Origin: Bradyrhizobium erythrophlei
Lineage (GTDB): Bacteria; Pseudomonadota; Alphaproteobacteria; Rhizobiales; Xanthobacteraceae
NCBI GenBank assembly: GCA_900129675.1
Contig: FSRD01000001.1
Coordinates: forward strand, 5,631,501 to 5,695,500
Reading direction: 5' to 3'
Length of the DNA: 64,000 nt
Under the pieces are notes generated by a model. That model saw nothing but the letters and a program-made list of their open reading frames with translations, did no database searches and was not told the origin of the DNA. Within the stretch, counting starts at the first letter, position 1; every line of letters begins with the position of its first letter. Position numbers and translations under genes: made by a program. Below, in pieces: positions 26,374 to 33,800 of this stretch.

Positions 26374-26603
26374 TCAAAAAGCATGCCGCAGCACCTGATC
26401 GCTGCTAATCAGTCTAAGAAGCGAAGCAAATTGCTCGGGACAGCGCATCGTTAATACGCAGTTATGGTTTATGTCGTGCCCCGGTAACCCTAATCGGATC
26501 GTGCGTTGAGATCATCCTCACTGGCAATTCCAATTGGGATGAAGGAAGCGGGCGTAGCAACCGGCCACAGATACAGATCATTCAGACCAAATGTCCGTTT
26601 CGG
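26374..26603 (-). pseudogene. Decayed gene fragment upstream of the ATP-grasp gene, possibly a second thioesterase
   Basis: On the minus strand, FGLNDLYLWPVATPASFIPI continues to ASEDDLNARSD. After a frame change it becomes LPGHDINHNCVLTMRCPEQF and ASLLRLISSDQVLRHAF, with a stop at 26374. The PGH...ML/VL pattern resembles the catalytic-His tail of the thioesterase at 22996 (IPGNHETML). The 5' part is missing exactly where intron-derived sequence begins at 26604. This suggests the operon originally had a fourth gene. The family assignment is weak. Confidence 0.4.
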
Positions 26604-27966
26604 GTGTGCGCCGTGACAAGGCGGCGCTGTTCCAGTGGGTGCAAGTCCCACCCGGCAACCGCTCCAGCCGGAAGCAATCGGAGCAGTCATGGAGGTAACG
26701 AAGTGGCTGAAGCCTTCGATTAGCGTGTCACGAATTGGTGACAGCGCGAGTGTACAGGCCGTAACGCGAGTGAACGCTGAGCAATCCTCGAAAAGGACAA
26801 TGCGCAGGCCGACCCGACAACCCTTTCGGGGAAGGCTGATACGACTGGGTGAATGAGCGAAAACAGTACGCCCAGACGCTGCGCCGGGGTAGTGGCGACA
26901 GCATGTACACAAGGAAAGCGTACGCAACACGGGAAGCCCCAAAGCGTGGTCAAATCAATAACCAACCGGAAGCCCGTGAGGGACAGTGAGCAGCCGACAA
27001 GGCTGAGAGTCTGACAGGGTGAAAGTCCCTGTACCGTCAATTACCTGTATTCGGACGGTTAGCATATCCGGTGCGTGTGGAGGCAACAAAGCACGATAGG
27101 CCCGGACGTAAAATCCCCGGCTGCCCTGCAGCAGTATCGCAGCGGTAGGAACGATCTGGGGGGAGAGCAAACTTGGAGGCCGGAACATTAAGGAATATCT
27201 GCATCCTCGAAACACGGACCTGCGAGAAGTCGTAATTCGTGGGGACAAAACGCGGGAAGCCGACCCATTCTTTCCTTGGGGAAGGCCGATGACATCGTGG
27301 AAGAAACAGGTGAGAGCACACGGTGTACCGCCGGGGTACGGGATCCAGCATCCAAGGAAAGATTCTCAGAGATAACGTCGGGAAGCTCCCGGGGGCAGCA
27401 GGGACTGCGTACAACCTGCCAGGACTCTTCGAACGAGGCTAAATGCCGAAGCAGGAGAGAGCCCAACGGGAGTGGCACATGAGCCCGTAGGAGCGATGAC
27501 GGAGGGGTAACGCCCTCGGAGGAGATGGCACTCACATCTCCCCAACGGAGGTAGCACCGAAGTTGGGCAAAGGGGCTCAGGACACTTGGCGGCTTACTTG
27601 GCCGTATGGCGGCCGGCTTGATAAAACCGGCGGAACGCCACGACAGCTCAGGAGGCGAGGCTGAAGGCAAACCAGAATGGCGGGGGTGTACACGGACCAG
27701 CGTTTAAACCTCTCCAAACTTGGGAAGGCCTTCGGAAGAAAGCCAAGGTTTCAAACCGGACCCGGGAAATCTGGCCGTCCGGGATTATAGGGGGGCTTCG
27801 GGAAACGTAAGCCATGGTGAGACTGTGAACCCGTCCTGCAATCGAAAGAGCAGGAGCGGAAACCCCTCACCTACAGCGGGACGCGCCCGATTTCTATCCC
27901 AGTGCCGGGCGCCCTGGGGTGGCGGAGAGGTTCGTAGTACCGCTGAAGCCGGGTCCACTTCCATTC
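26604..27966 (+). mobile_element. Group II intron-derived RNA segments, no reverse transcriptase
   Basis: The segment starts with gtgtgcgccgtgac, a GUGYG-type 5' end, and continues through the domain I-like ggtgcaagtcccacc and ggaggtaacgaagtggc. It is nearly identical to 29574-29751 plus 31173-31306 as far as 26922. After that a different structured RNA-like sequence follows (gggtgaaagtccctgtacc at about 27015, many GC-rich hairpins) to about 27966, possibly from a second intron. No reverse transcriptase frame is present anywhere. The long minus-strand open frames here are by-products of high GC. The element ends inside a PEP-CTERM gene. Confidence 0.65.
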
Positions 27967-28181
27967 AAAAATAGACCATTGTGGGTCGAGCCTTCGGCCG
28001 ATGGTACTTGGTACCCGGAGATCGTTATCGTCGTCGATGCTCCTGTCGCAACGAACGATAAATTAAATTGCGTGTTGGTCTGCGCCGGTGCATTAGCGAA
28101 GTCTAGCAACACCGTAGCGTAGGCCGGGGTAGCAACAACCAATGCAAGAAATCCAAATAATCCAACCGCGCGTCTGATCAT
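27967..28181 (-). pseudogene. PEP-CTERM-type exported protein, 3' end lost to intron insertion
   Basis: Starts MIRRAVGLFGFLALVVATPA with a Sec signal peptide (cleavage near AYA). It continues as a beta-rich exported domain (TNTQFNLSFVATGAST) and breaks off after GLFLNG, where intron-derived sequence begins. No sorting signal is left. Assignment to the PEP-CTERM group rests on neighbours and on the style of the mature domain. Confidence 0.6.
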
Positions 28182-28533
28182 CTTCAATTTGCTCCCTAAA
28201 TGAAACAGGGCTACGATCACAGATACATCGCCCTAGAACTTAAATCGAAATTCACCTACCTGTCCCTCTTAAGACCCCACAAGCGGTATTCTTAGCGTTT
28301 TAGGCAAGGCTGCTCATCCTTCACCTTGCCACGACGGACCTTATCGCTCTGACCCGGTACACGCGCACGCCGCTCCTTTCTAGACCCAGCCTGCACGTTT
28401 CGCCTTGGGCTTAGGCGGCCCGCCAAATCCTGGCTGTGCTGGCGGCGGACCACCGACGAAGGTCGGCAGCTTCGTCGTGTCGAGCATGTCCGGTGAGTGC
28501 CAACAGGCGACATCGTCACTGCAAGTCACAGCA

Positions 28534-28558
28534 AATAAAAAGCCGCCTGAAGGCGGCT
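28534..28558 (-). terminator. Intrinsic terminator after PEP-CTERM gene 28585-29277
   Basis: Stem agccgcctgaaggcggct, followed on the minus strand by ttttattt. It is the first of eight near-identical terminators behind PEP-CTERM genes. Confidence 0.9.
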
Positions 28559-28584
28559 CTCAATTCAAACCCGATGATCGGGGA

Positions 28585-29277
28585 TCAGGCGACCAACAAT
28601 GCTGGCTTTGACTTCCGACGATAGGCCAAGAAGCCGATGCCAACAAAGCCAAGAAGCATCATGGCCCATGTCGAGGGTTCCGGCACCGCCGCGACTGCGG
28701 TGATGTCCGACAATAGAACGTTGTCACCACCATCATGAAGTTCATGGACACGCGTGAACTCGAAAAAGCGATCAGTGCCCAACGAGTAGGTAGCTTCGTT
28801 GACAGCTTGGTTGATGCCTCCTTGGCTATTGATGAAGTCGCCAAAGTCACCCGCGATGGTTGCGTTGACGACTACGGAAGCGCCATTGTCGGAATGGTCG
28901 CCCATCACGAGCCAGCGTTCGCCAGCGGTGGTGGAGCCCATTTTGAAGGTGAAGCTGGTGGCACCAGCGAGGCGAGCCGCGCGGGTGTCGATGATGATAA
29001 CTTCGGAGCCGGATATTTCGTGATCGGTGCCAGCGGCAATGCCGAGGCCGGTTTCGTCGCCACTTCCCGTCTTGCCGTAGAGGTCGGTTCTAGAGCTAGA
29101 GCCTAGAGTACCATCAGTAAAGCCGTAGGCGGTGACGGTGTAGGCACCTACAGTAAAGTTCTGTGAGAAGCCAAGAGTACCGGGGTGAGACGACCCCAAA
29201 TGGAAGTCGACAGTGGCCGCAGAAGCTGCGGCCGTGAATGCAATTAAGGCGGTAGTCGCTAACAAAAGCTTTCTCAT
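28585..29277 (-). CDS. PEPxxWA-CTERM sorted exported protein
   Basis: A 230-residue protein. Signal peptide MRKLLLATTALIAFTAAASA, then a beta-rich mature domain, then the C-terminal sorting signal VPEPSTWAMMLLGFVGIGF followed by a basic tail (YRRKSK). PEP-CTERM proteins are exported and then processed by an exosortase, which is not encoded in this window. The start at the internal ATG was chosen because the signal peptide begins there. No recognisable ligand or enzyme domain. The strong terminator behind it implies a single-gene unit. Confidence 0.88.
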   Translation of the reverse strand: MRKLLLATTALIAFTAAASAATVDFHLGSSHPGTLGFSQNFTVGAYTVTAYGFTDGTLGSSSRTDLYGKTGSGDETGLGIAAGTDHEISGSEVIIIDTRAARLAGATSFTFKMGSTTAGERWLVMGDHSDNGASVVVNATIAGDFGDFINSQGGINQAVNEATYSLGTDRFFEFTRVHELHDGGDNVLLSDITAVAAVPEPSTWAMMLLGFVGIGFLAYRRKSKPALLVA

Positions 29278-29507
29278 AATAAATCTCCTAGCTAGAGAGC
29301 GGTGCGGGAATGCGCCGCGCAGCACAGGCAGGGTTAATCGTCAACGAGACAGCAGCGGCTGATATCAAGGCGGTTAATATTCCGCATGGATCAATCATCG
29401 CCATTTTAACCCCCAGAATAAACGACCATTAAGTTTTTGTAAACAAACACTGCCCGCAACAGATACCGGAGTCCCAAAATATTTTACATACTCTGATCGC
29501 CCCGGCA

Positions 29508-29550
29508 CTTCAAATATTTCAAATTAAATAGCCGGACACCGAGGGCTGGT
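29508..29550. repeat. Dispersed ~40-bp repeat, copy 1
   Basis: cttcaaatatttcaaattaa followed by atagccggacaccga recurs at 37885-37928 as cttcaattatttcacattaa followed by atagccggacgccga. One copy adjoins the second intron segment and the other lies between a PEP-CTERM gene and a VanZ-like gene. Confidence 0.6.
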
Positions 29551-29573
29551 GTCTGATGCGATGTCTCAGTTGG

Positions 29574-29751
29574 GTGTGCGCCGTGACAAGGCGGCGCTTT
29601 CCAGTGGGTGCAAGCCCCACCCGGCAACCGCTCCAGCCGGAAGCAATCGGTCATGGAGGTAACGAAGTGGCTGAAGCCTTCGATTAGCGTGTCACGAATT
29701 GGTGACAGCGCGAGTGTGCAGGCCGTAACGCGAGTGAACGCCGAGCAAGCC
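29574..29751 (+). mobile_element. Group II intron-derived segment, left part
   Basis: Nearly identical to 26604 onward (gtgtgcgccgtgac start, ggaggtaacgaagtggc). It is interrupted after agcaagcc by an IS256-family element and resumes at 31173. Confidence 0.65.
29744..29751. repeat. 8-bp target duplication of the IS256-type element, left
   Basis: agcaagcc abuts the left inverted repeat and is repeated at 31165-31172. Confidence 0.8.
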
Positions 29752-31164
29752 GAGCTATCGCTGAAAGTTGGTGACGGCGGGAATCGGGAAGGCGGCATAT
29801 CGTGGGGGTGCTTGAGGCCTCCACTTCTCCACCAAAGGAGCGATATGCCGTGTCCAAAGATAACATCATCAAGCTGATTCAGCCAGCAAACGTCGACGAT
29901 CAACTCACGGAAATCTTGCGTACGGGGGCCCGTGTTCTGTTGGCCCAGGCGGTCGAGGCCGAGGTCGCGGACTTTCTCGGCAAGCATGCCGATTTGAAGA
30001 CCGCAGACGGCCACCAGCGGGTCGTGCGCCACGGTCACCTGCCGGAGCGCGAGGTGATGACCGGTATCGGTCCGGTCGCCGTCCGCCAGCCGCGTGTGCG
30101 CGATCGCGAGGCGGACGCTACCGACCCCGACCGCATCCGGTTCTCGCCCTCGATCCTGCCGCCCTATATGCGCCGCTCTAAATCGATCGAGACGCTGCTG
30201 CCGATCCTATCTGAAGGGTATCTCGACCGGCGACTTCTCCGAGGCGCTGGCAGCACTGCTCGGCAAGGATGCTGCCGGATTGTCGGCATCCGCCATCGGC
30301 CGCCTGAAGGACGGCTGGCTTGACGAACACACCGCGTGGCAGAGGCGCGATCTGTCGGCGAAACGTTACGTCTACATCTGGGCCGATGGCATCCATCTCC
30401 AGGCACGCCTCGAAGACGAAAAGCAGTGCATCCTGGTGCTGATCGGCGCGACGCCGGAAGGCCGCAAGGAACTGGTCGGCTTCACCGATGGCGCCCGCGA
30501 GAGCGCGCAGGACTGGCGCGATCTGCTGCTCGATCTGAAGCGGCGGGGGCTCGACGTGCCGCCGCGGCTTACCATCGCCGATGGCGCGCTCGGGTTCTGG
30601 AAGGCCGCCGGTGAGGTCTGGCCGAAAACGCGCGAGCAGCGCTGCTGGGTGCACAAGACCGCTAACGTACTCGCCAAGTTGCCGAAGAGCCAGCAGCCGA
30701 AGGCCAAACGCGCGTTGCAGGAAATCTGGATGGCCGAAACCAAGGCCGCCGCCGAACTGGCGTTCGACGCCTTCATCGAGAGCTACACGCCCAAATACGA
30801 GAAGGCGGCCGACTGCCTGAGCAAGGATCGGGACACGCTGCTGGCTTTCTACGACTTCCCGGCCGAGCACTGGAAACACCTGCGAACGACCAATCCCATT
30901 GAAAGCCTTCGCTACCGTGCGCCACCGCACGATCCGATCGAAGGGATGCCTGTCCAACAGGACGGCGCTCGCGATGGTCTTCAAGCTGCTCGAGGCCGCG
31001 CAGAAAAGCTGGCGTCGTCTCGATGGCCACAACCAGTTGCCAAAACTCGTTCTCGGTGTGACATTCAACAACGGGATCGAGGTCATCGCTAAACCCGCCG
31101 ACCGTCAGCCCATAACCGCCGCCGCCTGACCGGCCCGGCCGTCACCAAAATTTGGCGATAGCTC
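29752..31164 (+). mobile_element. IS256-family insertion sequence
   Basis: A 1413-bp element with ends gagctatcgctgaaag...ttggtgacggc (left) and, in reverse complement, gagctatcgccaaatt...ttggtgacggc (right). The 8-bp duplication agcaagcc flanks it on both sides. It contains one transposase gene broken by two frameshifts. It is inserted into the second intron-derived segment, so it arrived later than the intron. Confidence 0.88.
29851..31129 (+). pseudogene. IS256-family (mutator-type) transposase, two frameshifts
   Basis: Begins VSKDNIIKLIQPANVDDQL and follows the IS256 family: RVRDREADATDPDRIRFSPS, YVYIWADGIHLQARL (first Asp), LTIADGALGFWKAA (second Asp) and NVLAKLPKSQQPKAK. The final conserved stretch TNPIES...FATVRHRTIRSKGCLSN is reached only after a frame change. 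Frame changes lie near 30215 and near 30915, so a full-length enzyme cannot be made. The element could move only if a transposase were supplied in trans. Confidence 0.9.
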
Positions 31165-31172
31165 AGCAAGCC
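31165..31172. repeat. 8-bp target duplication of the IS256-type element, right
   Basis: Second copy of agcaagcc. Confidence 0.8.
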
Positions 31173-31306
31173 TCGAAAAGGACAATGCGCAGGTCGACCC
31201 GACAACCCTTTCGGGGAAGACTGATACGTCTGGATGCAAAGAGCGAAGCGATACGTTCAGACGCTGCGCCGGGGTAGTGGCGGCGGCATGTATACAAGGA
31301 AAGCTA
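31173..31306 (+). mobile_element. Group II intron-derived segment, right part
   Basis: Continues the intron segment after the IS (ctcgaaaaggacaatgcgca, cgctgcgccggggtagtgg) and parallels 26784-26922. After about 31306 the two copies diverge. Confidence 0.6.
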
Positions 31307-31408
31307 TTAGTGCAGGCGACGTAGCAGGACGGGGACAGATGAGGGCCGAGAAGAGGCCACACGAGTACTGCTTCCAATCCGAGTTGAAACGGAGCGTCGC
31401 CTCTTCCG

Positions 31409-31543
31409 TCAGGGAAGTACCGCCGGCGTTACGATGCAAGCGGGCAGATCCTGGTGTTTCCAGACGCCGTTCTCGCAGAGCAGAGCACGCCCGCTAAAGA
31501 CGCAGAACGTGGCGCCCGGCGAGAAATCTCCGCCTTTCCATGG
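31409..31543 (-). pseudogene. Fragment of a small Cys-containing exported protein
   Basis: Encodes KGGDFSPGATFCVFSGRALL and CENGVWKHQDLPACIVTPAV plus a stop, the same C-terminus as in the broken gene at 19582-19922. Upstream there is no signal peptide or start, so only the 3' end is present. It is wedged between intron remains and a PEP-CTERM terminator. Confidence 0.6.
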
Positions 31544-31552
31544 ACCAAAATG

Positions 31553-31580
31553 CCAAACAAAAAGCCGCCCGAAGGCGGTT
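31553..31580 (-). terminator. Intrinsic terminator after PEP-CTERM gene 31607-32318
   Basis: Stem built from accgccttcgggcggct followed on the minus strand by ttttgttt. Confidence 0.88.
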
Positions 31581-31606
31581 CCCAATTCAAACCAGATGAT
31601 CGCTTA

Positions 31607-32318
31607 TCAGGCCGCCATCAATACTGGCTTTGACTTCCGACGATACGCCATGAAGCCGAGACCCGCGAAGCCTAGCAGCATCATTGCCCAAGTAGAGGGC
31701 TCGGGAATAGAAGAAACCGCCGGAGAAAAATCGACCTCTTTGAACGACTTAAAAAAGCCCGGTGTTGTCTAAATAAATCGTGACTGATTTGATCGTCTTT
31801 TCTTGAAGCGCGTGTTCAACGTCTTCGAATCCCAATCTAGCAATGTCGTCCTCGTCGCTCGAAACGTGCTGAAAGGTAATTAACTGAGGAGTGTCCCCCT
31901 GATTGTCTTGAATGGACACCATCACCTTGCCGTCGAACGGAGTGTCTGTGCAGTGACGGCCCGTGCAACCGTACTCACTGATTTGGGCACGAAAAAACAT
32001 TCCATCCCAAGCACTGGAGTCAGTCGGGGTGATCGTCAAACTTGTCAAAACTCCAGAAGCGGCTTTGATTTCTCCATATCCGTTATCAATCTTCGGAGCC
32101 GTATTGGTTGTAACCTTAAAATCATGATCATTGTTGTTGTGGTCGTTCGAGCCATAGAAAGTGTTGCCAGATAGGCTGGATTTGATCGCGTAAAATTTCT
32201 GCTCGTCCCCATTCTCAGAATGGATCTCGAACAACGAAGCTCGCGCCGAATTGACCAAACCGATTATCGAGGCGCTTGCAATTCCGAAGGCTGCCAACGT
32301 TCGACCAAACTTAGACAT
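31607..32318 (-). CDS. PEPxxWA-CTERM protein with frameshift just before the sorting signal
   Basis: Starts MSKFGRTLAAFGIASASIIG (signal peptide), with a gggga ribosome binding site. The mature domain runs to SVTIYLDNTGLF and a TAA stop at 31749. In the +1 frame the text carries on FFKSFKEVDFSPAVSSIPEP and STWAMMLLGFAGLGFMAYRR to a stop at 31607. The junction is a run of six T (ggg ctt ttt taa g). One T fewer would give a continuous protein. It may be an inactivating indel, a phase-variable tract, or a +1 frameshift site; the sequence alone does not decide. Confidence 0.75.
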
Positions 32319-32440
32319 TCTAATTATCCCCGCCGCTCGCAATTAACTATATAAGTCGAAGTATTATAGTGCGCGGCATTCAATAGTCAATTAGAGCAAG
32401 AGGAGTTGGACTGATAACCTCATCACAGTTAATCCGCTGC

Positions 32441-32623
32441 TCATTTAATTGCAAGCCGTCTCGGCGCCTCAATAGCCGTCTTCTGCCCGTGTTCCTCGTA
32501 GGCATAGTGGAATTTGAGCTTCCCGCCGGCGGGGCAGCGATAGACAACGACCGACGCCGACGCATGCGACCCTGCAAAATTATGGTGCGGCGTTAGCTTT
32601 TCGGGTGGGCCAATTGATGCCAC
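32441..32623 (-). CDS. Small protein at the edge of the galE duplication
   Basis: A frame of up to 60 residues whose C-terminal half reads VVVYRCPAGGKLKFHYAYEE and TAIEAPRRLAIK, resembling small zinc-ribbon-like proteins that have lost one cysteine (CPAG for CPxC). The N-terminal part overlaps the 3' end of galE copy 2 and is created by the duplicated DNA, so the real start is doubtful. It may be a chimeric remnant. Confidence 0.35.
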   Translation of the reverse strand: MASIGPPEKLTPHHNFAGSHASASVVVYRCPAGGKLKFHYAYEEHGQKTAIEAPRRLAIK

Positions 32624-33585
32624 GCCCAGGAAGATCTCATGATTGTCGACATATCGGAGTAGGCCGGACGAAAGCCGAGATCCGCTTGAGCTGCCGAGGG
32701 ATCGGCAACCAAAATGGGGGCATCGCCCGCGCGGCGCGGTTTCGTGACGAGGGGAACCCTAAGTCCTGTCTCGCGCTCAATAGCCGCCAGCACCTCGCGC
32801 ACCGAGAACCCTGAACCCGTGCCAAGATTGTAGTGGCCGCCCCGCGAGCCGTCCAACAAGGCGTGGAGCGCCCGAACATGCGCCGCAGCCAGATCGACGA
32901 CGTGAATGTAATCGCGTATCGCCGTTCCATCCGGCGTCTCATAGTCGTCGCCGAAGATTGCGAAGTCACGGACATGCCCCTGCAGTGCCATCATCGCGCG
33001 TGGAATGAGGTGGGTTTCGGGATCCCGAAACTCACCAATCGATCCCGATGATTCGGCGCCACAGGCGTTGAAATAACGCAGGCAAAACGAATTCATCCCA
33101 TAGGCCTTGCGATAATCCGCGAGGATCTGTTCGATCATCCATTTCGACGCGCCATACGGATTCACCACGGCGCCGGCAGCGCTTTCGCTGATCGGATCGC
33201 GCCCGGCATTTCCGTAGACTGCCCCGGTGCTCGAGAACACCAGGCGATTGCATCCCTGTTCGAGCATCGCCTTCAACAGCGACAGCGTCCCGCAGACATT
33301 GTTCAGATAATATTTCTGGGGATCGCCGACCGACTCGCCGACCTGACTGAAGGCCGCGAAATGCATCACCGCCACGACTTCATGGGTAGCGATGGCGTCG
33401 GCCAAACGCTTTGTATCACAAACGTCGCCCTCGATGTTTGGGCCCCACTTCACGAAGCCACGGTGGCCGGTCGAAAGATTGTCGAAGCAGACGGGAACAA
33501 AGCCTGCTTCCGACAGGGCCTTGCAGCAGTGAGCACCGATATAACCGGCTCCCCCGGTTACGAGAATCGCAGGGCTTTTGGACAT
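32593..33585 (-). CDS. galE: UDP-glucose 4-epimerase GalE (copy 2)
   Basis: A 330-residue near copy of the enzyme at 20325. Motifs GGAGYIGAHCCKAL, SSTGAVYGN and NPYGASKWM are intact. Differences are scattered (for example GPNIEGDVCDTKRLADAI for GPFVEGDVGDTQRLTDAI), so the copies have diverged but both look functional. The similarity continues past the start into a ugd remnant and about 50 bases past the stop. The start MSKSPAIL is preferred over an upstream in-frame ATG at 33648. Confidence 0.94.
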   Translation of the reverse strand: MSKSPAILVTGGAGYIGAHCCKALSEAGFVPVCFDNLSTGHRGFVKWGPNIEGDVCDTKRLADAIATHEVVAVMHFAAFSQVGESVGDPQKYYLNNVCGTLSLLKAMLEQGCNRLVFSSTGAVYGNAGRDPISESAAGAVVNPYGASKWMIEQILADYRKAYGMNSFCLRYFNACGAESSGSIGEFRDPETHLIPRAMMALQGHVRDFAIFGDDYETPDGTAIRDYIHVVDLAAAHVRALHALLDGSRGGHYNLGTGSGFSVREVLAAIERETGLRVPLVTKPRRAGDAPILVADPSAAQADLGFRPAYSDMSTIMRSSWAWHQLAHPKS

Positions 33586-33599
33586 GTATTTCCCGTCAC

Positions 33600-33672
33600 G
33601 ATGAAAATGCCTTCGGAGCTCGGCCGACGTCCCGCGGGGCAAGCGCAAGCTACGCTTCGGGCTTCCCGGCCC
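33600..33672. repeat. Dispersed ~65-bp repeat, copy 3
   Basis: atgaaaatgccttcggagct ... aagcgcaagctacgcttcgg, related to copies at 21341 and 22787. Confidence 0.5.
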
Positions 33673-33730
33673 GCCCGATGTTGATACAGGAACCCGCGCT
33701 TGGTCAGCGCATTCGGATCATAGACGTTAT
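33650..33730 (-). pseudogene. 3' remnant of a second ugd
   Basis: Minus-strand text NVYDPNALTKRGFLYQ matches the last codons of ugd at 21384 (NIYDPNELTKRGFLYQSIG). A one-base deletion then shifts the frame. The remnant ends abruptly near 33730, where PEP-CTERM terminator DNA begins. It marks the right edge of the galE-ugd duplication. Confidence 0.85.
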
Positions 33731-33744
33731 GGTTTCCCCCCAAC

Positions 33745-33774
33745 AAAAACAAAAAGACCGCCTGAAGGCGGTCT
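33745..33774 (-). terminator. Intrinsic terminator after PEP-CTERM gene 33801-35087
   Basis: Stem gaccgcctgaaggcggtc followed on the minus strand by tttttgtttttg. Confidence 0.92.
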
Positions 33775-33800
33775 CCTTGCAGGCTCTGATGGGGCTGCGA

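Noticed and set aside
26490..27670. Several minus-strand open frames of 80-160 codons over the intron-derived segment
   Set aside because: They are rich in Ser/Arg/Pro/Cys, overlap one another, lack ribosome binding sites, and lie over GC-rich structured RNA sequence shared with the second intron copy.
28380..28519. Short minus-strand frames (MLDTTKLPTFVGG... and MSPVGTHRTCSTRR...)
   Set aside because: They resemble translations of a very common intergenic repeat of Bradyrhizobiaceae rather than a gene.
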